From contig NZ_JANBVH010000002.1 in NCBI RefSeq assembly GCF_024273235.1, positions 124,001 to 188,000 on the forward strand: DNA of 64,000 bases, in the 5' to 3' direction. The position numbers and the translations under genes are program-made. The stretch comes from Sphingomonas faeni (GTDB lineage: Bacteria > Pseudomonadota > Alphaproteobacteria > Sphingomonadales > Sphingomonadaceae). The notes below the pieces were generated by a model. That model worked only from the letters and a program-made list of their open reading frames with translations. It did not search any database and was not told the origin of the DNA. Of this stretch, positions 27,579 to 35,450 are shown piece after piece (positions within the stretch are counted from its first letter, which is position 1; every line of letters begins with the position of its first letter).

Positions 27579-28877
27579 ATGCACACGAACGCTGGCGGCC
27601 CCGCGCTGGGGCTGGATTTCGGCACGACCAACAGCGTCGTGGCTCTCGGGACCAAAAATGGCACCCCGGAACTGGTGACGTTCGCCGCCCCTGCCGAGAC
27701 GAGCCCGGTGTTTCGCTCGGCTTTGTGCTTCTGGCAGGACGACAGCGGCAAGGGGCTCGCGTCGGATGCCGGGCCGTGGGCGATCGCGGAATATATGGAA
27801 TATCCGCTCGACAGCCGGTTCATCCAGTCGTTCAAGTCGGTCGCGGCGATGAAGACGTTCGAGCAGGCCTCGGTCTTCGACAAGCGATACCGCTTCGAGG
27901 AGATGGGCAAGCTGTTCCTCGACAAGCTGATTTCGCATGCGGGCGGCAAGCTCGACACGCGGCCGCACCGGATCGTGGTGGGCCGGCCGGTCGAATATGC
28001 CGGCGCGCGGCCCGACGAGGCTTTGGCACGTACCCGCTATGACGCGATGTTCAAGGGTTTCGGCGCGGAGATCCATTATGTCTACGAACCGCTTGGCGCG
28101 GCGTACAGCTACGCGACACGGCTGACCGAGCCTGCGACGATTCTCGTGGCCGATTTCGGCGGCGGTACGAGCGATTTCTCGGTGGTGCGGGTGGCCGAGC
28201 CGGGGGCGGCGCGACGCTGTACGCCGCTCGGGCATGCGGGCGTCGGGATTGCGGGCGATCGGTTCGATTACCGGATCCTCGACCGGCTGGTGCTGCCGAT
28301 GCTGGGCAAGGGCGGCGCGTACAAGTCGTTCGGCAAGGAACTGGAGATTCCACGCGCGTATTTCGCCGATTTCGCGGACTGGTCCAGGCTCGCGCTGATG
28401 CGCAATCGCAAGACAATGACCGAGCTGGAGCGGTTGCAGAAGACGGCGGTCGATCCGGACTCGATCGGGCGGATGATCGCGGTGATCGAGAACGAACTGG
28501 GCTATCCGCTGTACGATGCGGTCGGGTCGCTCAAGCGCGCGCTGTCGAGCGGCGAGGACGCGCATTTCCACTTTACGGGCGCGGGGCTGGAGATCGAGGC
28601 CGACGTGACGCGGGCGCAGTTCGAGGGCTGGATCGCCGACGACGTGGTGCGGATCGAGGCGGCGGTCGACCGGGCCTTGGAAGTCGCGAACGTCGGTGGC
28701 GGCGAGATCGACCGGGTGTTCCTGACTGGCGGGTCGTCGCTGATCCCGCGCATCCGGCGGATCTTCGTCGAGCGGTTCGGCGAGGCGGCGATCATGAGCG
28801 GCGGCGAGCTGACCTCGATCGCGCACGGGCTGGCCTTGATCGGCGAGCAGGACGATATCGCGGCGTGGTCCGCATGA
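27579..28877 (+). CDS. Hsp70-like ATPase-domain protein (YegD-like)
   Basis: A 432-residue protein with the actin/Hsp70 ATPase fold but essentially no substrate-binding domain. Phosphate-1 motif LGLDFGTTNSVVALG at about 10-24, phosphate-2 VADFGGGTSDFSVV near residue 192, and adenosine motif VFLTGGSSLIPRIRRI near residue 380. DnaK is about 640 residues, so the client-binding part is missing, as in E. coli YegD. GGAG sits eight bases before the ATG. Overlaps the next gene by four bases (ATGA). Role unknown; perhaps a specialised chaperone or a regulator of the downstream genes' products. Confidence 0.85.
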   Translation: MHTNAGGPALGLDFGTTNSVVALGTKNGTPELVTFAAPAETSPVFRSALCFWQDDSGKGLASDAGPWAIAEYMEYPLDSRFIQSFKSVAAMKTFEQASVFDKRYRFEEMGKLFLDKLISHAGGKLDTRPHRIVVGRPVEYAGARPDEALARTRYDAMFKGFGAEIHYVYEPLGAAYSYATRLTEPATILVADFGGGTSDFSVVRVAEPGAARRCTPLGHAGVGIAGDRFDYRILDRLVLPMLGKGGAYKSFGKELEIPRAYFADFADWSRLALMRNRKTMTELERLQKTAVDPDSIGRMIAVIENELGYPLYDAVGSLKRALSSGEDAHFHFTGAGLEIEADVTRAQFEGWIADDVVRIEAAVDRALEVANVGGGEIDRVFLTGGSSLIPRIRRIFVERFGEAAIMSGGELTSIAHGLALIGEQDDIAAWSA

Positions 28878-29536
28878 TCCCGCGCGTGCTGCTCGGAACG
28901 GCGCAGGTGCCTGGTGGGGGTGAGCTTCGGTTGCTCCAGCGGGGCGCGGAGTTCTCGATCATGCTCGGCGCGAACGAGTTGATGAACAGTCGGTTGAGCG
29001 GGTCGGAAGAGGCGCTGGCGGAGCAGGCTTGCGATCGGATCGGCGACCGGCTTGGTGTGCGGATGCTGATCGGCGGGCTCGGGATGGGCTTTACGCTTCG
29101 TGCGGCGCTTGGCCGGCTTGGCCCTGACGCGGAGGTGGCGGTCGCGGAGATCGTGCCGGCGGTGATCGAGTGGGCGCGAGGGCCGATGGTGGCGCTGCAT
29201 GGCGATAGCCTGACCGATCCGCGGACCCGGATTTTCGAGGGCGACGTCGCTGCGGCGATTGCGGAGGGCGATTGGGACGCGATCCTGCTCGACGTCGATA
29301 ACGGCCCGGACGGGATTTCGCGGCCGGGGAACGATCGGCTTTATGGCGCGCGGGGATTGTCTCTGGCGCGGGCGGCTTTGCGGTCGGGGGGCGTGCTGGC
29401 GGTGTGGTCGTCGGCACCGAGCAAACCGTTCGCTACCCGTCTTGCCGAAGCGGGGTTCGCGGTCGACGAGGTGATCGCGCGGGCGACGCGGAAAGGCGGG
29501 GCGCGGCATATGATCTGGTTCGCTACCAAGGCATGA
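28874..29536 (+). CDS. Spermidine-synthase-like methyltransferase-fold protein
   Basis: A 220-residue Rossmann-fold protein resembling the spermidine synthase family. MLIGGLGMGFTLRAALG is the SAM/nucleoside-binding loop, VAVAEIVPAVIEWA places an acidic residue at the end of strand 2, and ILLDVDNGPDG corresponds to the catalytic Asp region. It is shorter than SpeE (about 290) and lacks the N-terminal beta domain. It may transfer a methyl or aminopropyl group to an unknown acceptor. ATG at 28874 overlaps the Hsp70-like stop; a GTG nine bases earlier is possible. Its own stop overlaps the next start. Confidence 0.75.
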   Translation: MIPRVLLGTAQVPGGGELRLLQRGAEFSIMLGANELMNSRLSGSEEALAEQACDRIGDRLGVRMLIGGLGMGFTLRAALGRLGPDAEVAVAEIVPAVIEWARGPMVALHGDSLTDPRTRIFEGDVAAAIAEGDWDAILLDVDNGPDGISRPGNDRLYGARGLSLARAALRSGGVLAVWSSAPSKPFATRLAEAGFAVDEVIARATRKGGARHMIWFATKA

Positions 29537-30588
29537 TCTGGCGCTGGGCCGTGTTGATCGCGCTGTCGGCGGTGATCGCGGGGCTGCTGGAGCTGGTCGG
29601 ACTGCCCGCGGGGTTGTTGCTGGGGCCGATGATCGCGGCGGTGGTGCTGGCGGTGCGCGGGTGGTCGCTGACTGTTCCCACATCAGCTTTCCGAGGCGCG
29701 CAGGCGGCGGTGGGGACGCTGATCGCGGGGTCGATCACGACCGGGATCGTCGCGACGGTGGCGGATCACTGGCCGGTGTTCCTGATGGTCAATTTCGTCA
29801 CGCTCGCGGCCAGCAGCGTGCTCGGATATTTGCTGAGCCGGTGGCAGGTGTTGCCCGGCACTGTCGCGGTGTGGGGATCGACGCCCGGCGCGGCGAGCGC
29901 GATGGTATTGATGGCGCAGGCCTATGGCGCGGACTCGCGGCTGGTCGCGGTGATGACCTATACCCGGGTGGTCAGCGTGGCGGTGGTCGCTTCGGTGCTG
30001 GCAGCGGTGATGGTCGGTGGCGGGAGCGGGCACCACCCGGTCACGTGGTTCGCGGCGGTCGATCCGCTGGTCGTGCTGCGGACGATCGGTGTCGCCGGCG
30101 TCGGGGCTGGCATCGGTATCGCGTTGCGGCTGCCGGCGGGCGCGCTGCTCGGGTCGCTGATCGCGGGGGCGGCGCTCAACGTCACCGGCGTGGCGCAGCC
30201 GGTGTTGCCGCAGTGGTTGCTGGCGATCAGCTATGCGGTGGTCGGTTGGCGGATCGGGCTGTCGTTCACGCGCGATACGCTGCGGGTGGCGGGGAGGGCC
30301 ATGCCGCGGATCCTGTTGTCGGTGGCGCTGCTGATCGCGTTTTGCGGCGGGATCGCGGCGGCATTGGCGCGGTGGTGGGGCGTGGATCCGGTGACGGCGT
30401 ATCTGGCGACTAGCCCTGGGGGGATGGATTCTGTGGCGATCATCGCTGCGTCTAGTCCGGTGGACGTGCCGTTCGTGATGGCGCTTCAGGTGATGCGGTT
30501 TCTGGGGGTGCTGGTGATCGGGCCGCCGCTCGCGAAGTTCGTGGCCACGCGGCAGGGCGGTGTGCCGCCGCCGGGTATTCCGACCTAG
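29533..30588 (+). CDS. AbrB-family membrane transporter-like protein
   Basis: A 351-residue membrane protein with about ten hydrophobic segments arranged as an internal duplication, GLPAGLLLGPMIAAVVLAV and LPAGALLGSLIAGAALNV marking the two halves. It belongs to the family named AbrB or ammonia-monooxygenase-like (not the DNA-binding AbrB). Family function is not established; transport or permeability has been suggested. The start overlaps the preceding stop (ATGA), so Hsp70-like, SpeE-like and AbrB genes form a translationally coupled trio. A family F repeat follows six bases after the stop. Confidence 0.78.
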   Translation: MIWRWAVLIALSAVIAGLLELVGLPAGLLLGPMIAAVVLAVRGWSLTVPTSAFRGAQAAVGTLIAGSITTGIVATVADHWPVFLMVNFVTLAASSVLGYLLSRWQVLPGTVAVWGSTPGAASAMVLMAQAYGADSRLVAVMTYTRVVSVAVVASVLAAVMVGGGSGHHPVTWFAAVDPLVVLRTIGVAGVGAGIGIALRLPAGALLGSLIAGAALNVTGVAQPVLPQWLLAISYAVVGWRIGLSFTRDTLRVAGRAMPRILLSVALLIAFCGGIAAALARWWGVDPVTAYLATSPGGMDSVAIIAASSPVDVPFVMALQVMRFLGVLVIGPPLAKFVATRQGGVPPPGIPT

Positions 30589-30593
30589 ATCTG

Positions 30594-30719
30594 ATCCTCC
30601 CCCGCAAGGGGGAGGTGGCTGGCGCTTGCCAGACGGAGGGGGAGGAAAGGGAAACCTCTGTTCCGTATCCTCCCCCTCCGTCGCCTTCGGCGCCACCTCC
30701 CCCTGGCGGGGGAGGATCA
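30594..30719. repeat. Repeat family F, copy 1
   Basis: 126 bp with arms tcctcccccgcaagggggag and ctccccctggcgggggagga; inner stems ctggcgcttgccag and gccttcggc differ, giving the unit a direction. Lies between convergent genes. Confidence 0.9.
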
Positions 30720-30723
30720 CAGG

Positions 30724-32049
30724 TTACCCCTTGGCCGGGCGATACGCTTCTACGTCGATCTCGTGGCGCTTGAGTTTGTCGTAGAACGTCTTTCGCGGGA
30801 TGCCGAGCGCGGCGAGCGCGGAGCGGACGTCGCCGTTGACCTGTTGCAGGGTCGCGCGGATCGTGGCTTCCTCGAACTTGTCGACGCGGGCGGGGAGGGG
30901 GATGTCGCTGTCCTCGTCGACCGGGTCTTCGGCCTCGACGCGGAGGACTAGGCGCTTGGCGAGGTTGTCGAGTTCGCGGACGTTGCCGGGCCAGTCGTGC
31001 TGGGCGAGATAGGCGAGCGTTGCGGTGTCGATCGTCGGGACCTCGCGGCCGAACCGCTCCGCCGCTTGGTGGAGCAGGTGGCCGAACAACAGCGGTATGT
31101 CGTCGCGGCGTTCTCGCAAGGGCGGGATGCGCAGGCGTACCGCGTCGAGGCGGAACAGGAGGTCGGCGCGGAACCGGCCTTCCTCGACAGCCTGTTCGAG
31201 GCCGGGTTTTGCCGCGGCGATCACGCGCAAGTCCAGCGCGCGCGGCAGGTCGCCACCGACCGGCATGACCTCGCGCTCCTCCAGCACGCGGAGCAGTTTC
31301 GCCTGAAACGCCGGCAGCGTGCTCTCAATCTCGTCGAGGAACAGCGTGCCGCGGTTCGAGGCCTCGATCCGGCCGGTGCGGGGGAGGCGAGAGTCGCCGT
31401 CGTGGCCGAACAGCTCGATCTCCGCGACTGCCTCGGGCAGCGCGGCGCAGTTGACTGCGACGAACGGTCGCGAGCGACGGTTGCTCCAGCGATGGAGGAG
31501 GACTGCGACGAGTTCCTTGCCGGTGCCGGTCTCTCCCTCGATCAGCACGTCGATATCGGCCTGGGCGATCTGGCGCATCGTCTCGCGCAGGCGGACCATC
31601 ACCGGGGTTTCGCCGATCAGGGGTTCGGCGCCGATCGTCTCCTCGGCGGCGGCGCGGAGACGGCGGTTGTCGAGGACGAGGCGGCGCATTTCGAGCGCCC
31701 GGCGTGCCCCCGCAATCAGATGGTCCGTCGCGAACGGCTTCGGGATGAAATCGAATGCGCCGTTCTTGAGCGCGGCGACCGCCATCGCGACGTCGCCGTG
31801 GCCGGTCATCAGCAGCACCGGGATCTCGTGGTCGATCGCGGCGATCCGGCGGAAGAGTTCGAGGCCGTCCATCTTCGGCATGCGGATGTCGGACACCACC
31901 GCGCCGTCGAACCCGGCGGTCACGCGGGCGAGCGCGATGGTCGGATCGCGCTCGGCGATCACCGCGATTCCGGCCAGTTCGAACGATTGTTCGAGCGCGC
32001 CGCGCAACACGTCGTCGTCGTCGACGAGCAATACCGCTTGCTCGCTCAT
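30724..32049 (-). CDS. dctD: DctD-like response regulator lacking the GAFTGA loop
   Basis: NtrC-class regulator of 441 residues paired with DctB for C4-dicarboxylate control. Receiver domain about 1-120 with acceptor Asp in VVSDIRMPKMDG, AAA+ domain with Walker A GETGTGKE and Walker B GTLFLDEIES, and a C-terminal Fis-type helix-turn-helix (ALAALGIPRKTFYDKL). In the L1 loop the usual ESELFGHEpGAFTGA is replaced by EIELFGHDGDSRLPRTGRIE, so GAFTGA is absent and the segment is about five residues shorter. Activation through sigma-54 is therefore doubtful. The start overlaps the dctB stop by four bases. Confidence 0.88.
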   Translation of the reverse strand: MSEQAVLLVDDDDVLRGALEQSFELAGIAVIAERDPTIALARVTAGFDGAVVSDIRMPKMDGLELFRRIAAIDHEIPVLLMTGHGDVAMAVAALKNGAFDFIPKPFATDHLIAGARRALEMRRLVLDNRRLRAAAEETIGAEPLIGETPVMVRLRETMRQIAQADIDVLIEGETGTGKELVAVLLHRWSNRRSRPFVAVNCAALPEAVAEIELFGHDGDSRLPRTGRIEASNRGTLFLDEIESTLPAFQAKLLRVLEEREVMPVGGDLPRALDLRVIAAAKPGLEQAVEEGRFRADLLFRLDAVRLRIPPLRERRDDIPLLFGHLLHQAAERFGREVPTIDTATLAYLAQHDWPGNVRELDNLAKRLVLRVEAEDPVDEDSDIPLPARVDKFEEATIRATLQQVNGDVRSALAALGIPRKTFYDKLKRHEIDVEAYRPAKG

Positions 32050-33830
32050 GCCTTCACCAGGATCATACGGAAAATGGCGCCTTCGGGTGCTGGGACGAGG
32101 TCGAGCGTGCCGCCGAACTCGGTCATGATGTCGCGCGCGATGCCGAGGCCGAGCCCGAGGCCGTCCTTCTTGCTCGTCGCGAACGGGGTGAAGAGGTGGT
32201 CGGCGATCGCGGCGTCGATGCCGGGGCCGTTGTCGGCGACGGTCAGCACGACGTCGCGGCCTTTCCTGCCGACGGTGACGCTGACGCGGGCATCGCGCCG
32301 GTCGGCGACCGCATCGAGCGCGTTCTGGAGGAGGTTGACGAGGACCTGCTCGAGGCGGACGCGGCCGGCGATGACCGTCAGCCGCGCCTCGGGCCCGGTG
32401 GGGAGGTCGAGCGCCACGCCCTTCGCGCGGAAGCGGTCGCCGATCAGCAGGCGGACGCCGTCGATCGCCTCGTCGAGCGCCACGGGACCGATCGAGCCTG
32501 CGCCGCGTCTCGCATAACGCCTGAGGCCTGCGGTGATCGTGCCGATCCGGCTGGTGAGGTCGACGATCGACTGCAGGTTGGTCGCCGCACGCGCCGGTTC
32601 GCCGCGGTCGAGGAAGGCGGCGGCGTTGTCGGCGAAGGTGCGGATCGCGGCGACCGGCTGGTTGATCTCGTGCGCGACGCTGGCGGTGATCGTGCCGATC
32701 GAGCCGACGCGGTTGGCATGCGCCAGTTCCTCGCGCGCCTGGCGGAATCGCTGGTCGGAGGCCTCGCGCTGTTCCACCTCGATCTGGAGGCGATCGGCGG
32801 TAGCCCGAAGCTCGGCGGTGCGGCGCGCGACCTCCGCCTCGAGTTCGGCGCGCGCGCCCGCGTTGCGCTTGCGCCGTTCGTAGAGCCACCACGCGGCCAG
32901 CATCGCCGCGATCGTCGCCAGCGCCGCGATCGCGGTCGCCCAGCGCGTTCGGGCCGCGGCGGTGCGCAGCGCGGCGTCGAGCGGCTCCATATGCACCAGC
33001 CGCCAGCCCGCGATCGGCACCGGCAGCGACACCGTCACCGCCGGCGTCCCGTCCGAAAGACGCGCGCGATCCTCGTCGAGCAGGAGCGGTGCGGGCGCGA
33101 GCGGCGAGTATCCAAACTGGCGGGTGGCGATCAGGGCGGTACGGCGCGCGGGCGCAAGCGGGCGCGTGGTGCGGAATTGCAGCGTCGGGTCGCTGGAGAT
33201 CAGGATGATGCCGTCCGCATCGGTGACGAAGGTCGCCATGTGGTCCTGGATCCACGCGCGGGCGATCTTGCCGAACTCGACCTTGACCACGACCACGCCA
33301 AGCGGCCGTCCGTCACGGTCGATCCGTCGCGAGAGATAGAGACCGGGGCGCCCGCTGACACTGCCGAGCGCGAAGAACTCGGTCGCGCCCGATGCCATGG
33401 CCTTGGTGAAATATTCGCGGAACCGATAGTCGTGGCCGAGGAAGCTGTCGGGCCGCGCGGCGTTCGACGCGGCGATCGTCATCCCCTGCGTGTCGAGCGC
33501 GTAGATCACGGGTGCGCCGGTACGCTCCGCCAGCATCGCCAGCTTTTCGTTGAGCGCCGGGTCGACTCGTCCGGATGCGAGCGCGGCGCGTACCGCGGGA
33601 TATTCGCCGAGCATGACCGGGAGCAGGCGATAGGTCTGCAACTCGGCTTCGAGCAGGCGGAGGTTGCTCCGCGTCTGCTGCACCGCGCGCATCCGGACGC
33701 TGGCGGTGACGTCCGCGACGGCGCGCGGACCATAGATCGAGGCGACTCCGGCGACGATCACGCCCAGCGCGGCGAACGCCAGCAACACCGTCAGCGCGAT
33801 GATGAACAGGGGGGATCGGAGCCGCGCCAT
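32046..33830 (-). CDS. dctB: DctB-like sensor histidine kinase for C4-dicarboxylates
   Basis: Membrane sensor of 594 residues. Hydrophobic segment about 6-30, a periplasmic double-PDC/dCache sensing region to about 285, a second segment about 290-312, a coiled coil, HisKA with SVAHEINQPVAAIRTF, then HATPase_c with NLLQNALDA, DNGPGI and GLGLGLGI. The layout matches DctB, which senses succinate, fumarate or malate and phosphorylates DctD. Divergent from dctA with about 200 bases between start codons. An inverted repeat related to DctD sites abuts its start codon, so it may be autoregulated. Confidence 0.9.
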   Translation of the reverse strand: MARLRSPLFIIALTVLLAFAALGVIVAGVASIYGPRAVADVTASVRMRAVQQTRSNLRLLEAELQTYRLLPVMLGEYPAVRAALASGRVDPALNEKLAMLAERTGAPVIYALDTQGMTIAASNAARPDSFLGHDYRFREYFTKAMASGATEFFALGSVSGRPGLYLSRRIDRDGRPLGVVVVKVEFGKIARAWIQDHMATFVTDADGIILISSDPTLQFRTTRPLAPARRTALIATRQFGYSPLAPAPLLLDEDRARLSDGTPAVTVSLPVPIAGWRLVHMEPLDAALRTAAARTRWATAIAALATIAAMLAAWWLYERRKRNAGARAELEAEVARRTAELRATADRLQIEVEQREASDQRFRQAREELAHANRVGSIGTITASVAHEINQPVAAIRTFADNAAAFLDRGEPARAATNLQSIVDLTSRIGTITAGLRRYARRGAGSIGPVALDEAIDGVRLLIGDRFRAKGVALDLPTGPEARLTVIAGRVRLEQVLVNLLQNALDAVADRRDARVSVTVGRKGRDVVLTVADNGPGIDAAIADHLFTPFATSKKDGLGLGLGIARDIMTEFGGTLDLVPAPEGAIFRMILVKA

Positions 33831-33849
33831 TTGTGCGGATTATCACACA
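33831..33849. promoter_or_regulatory. Candidate DctD-type operator, site 1
   Basis: TTGTGCGGATTATCACACA is an inverted repeat (TGTG/CACA) close to the TGTGCGGAAATCCGCACA-type sites described upstream of rhizobial dctA (recalled from the literature). It abuts the dctB start codon and lies about 185 bases before dctA. Confidence 0.55.
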
Positions 33850-33873
33850 CGAACCGGGTCCGCCATCACCGAA

Positions 33874-33892
33874 ACGCGGCATTTTTCGCACA
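33874..33892. promoter_or_regulatory. Candidate DctD-type operator, weaker site 2
   Basis: ACGCGGCATTTTTCGCACA shares the GCGG and CGCACA half-sites with site 1 but with poorer symmetry. Centre-to-centre distance to site 1 is 43 bases, about four helical turns. Confidence 0.35.
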
Positions 33893-33957
33893 TCAGAAAA
33901 CTCGGTATGCTCACAAACCACGCAAAACCAACGTTTTATGCCGAATGCGGCGTAGTC

Positions 33958-33986
33958 TTGTAGTCCCCGGTTCGGCCCGGCATTAC
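33958..33986 (+). promoter_or_regulatory. Possible sigma-70-type dctA promoter
   Basis: TTGTAG, 17 bases, CATTAC. A weak match only. It overlaps an equally weak GG-N10-GC sigma-54-like element, so sequence alone does not settle which sigma factor reads dctA. Confidence 0.25.
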
Positions 33987-34033
33987 CGTCGCCATAAACG
34001 TCCCCAGGCAGTGGACGAGGTTTTCAGGAGGCG

Positions 34034-35392
34034 ATGTTGACCCTACCATCCCAGACATATGGTGTTGCGGAAACGCCCGCGCGCAAGCGCTGGAGCGGCC
34101 AGCTATATATCCAGGTGCTGATCGCGATCGCGCTTGGCGCGGCGCTCGGACATTTCTATCCGACCTATGGCGCGGCGCTGAAGCCGCTCGGCGATGCGTT
34201 CATCAAGCTGGTGAAGATGATCATCGCGCCGGTGATCTTCCTGACGCTCGTCACCGGCATCGCCGGGATGAAGGAACTGGGTTCGGTCGGCCGCGTCGCG
34301 GGCAAGGCGTTCGCCTACTTCCTGTTCTTCTCGACGCTGGCGCTGATCGTCGGGCTTATCGTCGCCAACGTCGTCCAGCCGGGCGCGGGGATGAACATCG
34401 ACGCCGCCACGCTCGATACCAAGGGCATCGCCGACTATACCGTGAAGGCGCACGAGACGACGATCACCGGGTTCCTGATGAGCATCATCCCGGACACGAT
34501 GGTCAGCGCGTTCACCGATGGTAACATCCTCCAGATCCTGCTGATCGCGATCCTGTTCGGCATCTCGCTGAGCCTGGTCGGCGAGCCTGCCAAGCCGGTG
34601 CTGAACTTCCTCGAGCGCCTCAGCCTGATCGTCTTCAAGCTGGTCGGCATTCTGATGCGCGCAGCCCCGCTCGGTGCGTTCGGTGCGATCGCCTTTACGA
34701 TCGGTAAGTACGGGATCGGCAGCCTCGCCAATCTCGGCGCGCTGGTCGCGACCTTCTACCTGACCGCGATCCTGTTCGTGGTGGTCATCCTCGGCACCGT
34801 CGCGCGGCTGACGGGTTTCTCGATCTTCAAGCTGATCAAGTACCTGAAGGCCGAACTGCTGCTGGTGCTCGGCACGTCGTCGTCGGAAGCGGCCTTGCCG
34901 AACCTGATCCAGAAGATGGAGGCGGCAGGCTGCGAGAAGTCCGTCGTCGGGCTGGTCGTGCCGACCGGCTATTCGTTCAACCTCGACGGCACCAACATCT
35001 ACATGACGCTGGCGGCGCTGTTCATCGCGCAGGCGACCAACACGCATTTGACACTCGGCCAGGAGCTGTTGCTGCTGGTCGTGGCGATGGTCTCTTCGAA
35101 GGGTGCGGCGGGCGTTACCGGCGCGGGCTTCATCACGCTGGCGGCCACGCTGTCGATCGTGCCGACCGTGCCGATCGCCGGCATGGCGCTGATCCTCGGC
35201 GTCGATCGCTTCATGAGCGAGTGCCGCAGCCTGACCAACTTCATCGGCAACGCGGTCGCGACGATCGTCGTGGCCCGCTGGGAAGGTGCACTCGACCGCG
35301 ACAAGCTTGATGCCGCCTTGTCGGGCAAGCTGCCCGAGCTGGCGCCGGCCCAGGCGTCCGCCACTACGACGGCTGCCCCCGCAATCGTCTAA
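34034..35392 (+). CDS. dctA: C4-dicarboxylate/H+ symporter
   Basis: Inner-membrane DAACS-family carrier of 452 residues for succinate, fumarate and malate. Eight membrane segments plus two re-entrant loops are expected; the serine-rich loop [18 protein letters not shown], the [18 protein letters not shown] motif, and [14 protein letters not shown] are all present. Start ATG follows CAGGAGGCG. Divergent from the dctBD pair, whose products should control it. Followed 58 bases later by the porin gene, likely in the same transcript. Confidence 0.96.
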   Translation: MLTLPSQTYGVAETPARKRWSGQLYIQVLIAIALGAALGHFYPTYGAALKPLGDAFIKLVKMIIAPVIFLTLVTGIAGMKELGSVGRVAGKAFAYFLFFSTLALIVGLIVANVVQPGAGMNIDAATLDTKGIADYTVKAHETTITGFLMSIIPDTMVSAFTDGNILQILLIAILFGISLSLVGEPAKPVLNFLERLSLIVFKLVGILMRAAPLGAFGAIAFTIGKYGIGSLANLGALVATFYLTAILFVVVILGTVARLTGFSIFKLIKYLKAELLLVLGTSSSEAALPNLIQKMEAAGCEKSVVGLVVPTGYSFNLDGTNIYMTLAALFIAQATNTHLTLGQELLLLVVAMVSSKGAAGVTGAGFITLAATLSIVPTVPIAGMALILGVDRFMSECRSLTNFIGNAVATIVVARWEGALDRDKLDAALSGKLPELAPAQASATTTAAPAIV

Positions 35393-35450
35393 AATGAGGG
35401 TGGCAGTCGCGCGGCAGCGGGCAGCCACCCCAGCAGTTCGAGGTGCTTTT

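Noticed and set aside
33979-33992. Sigma-54-like GG-N10-GC element before dctA
   Set aside because: Matches only the two dinucleotides and part of GGCA. The DctD-like protein lacks GAFTGA, so sigma-54 activation is unlikely. Not listed as a feature.
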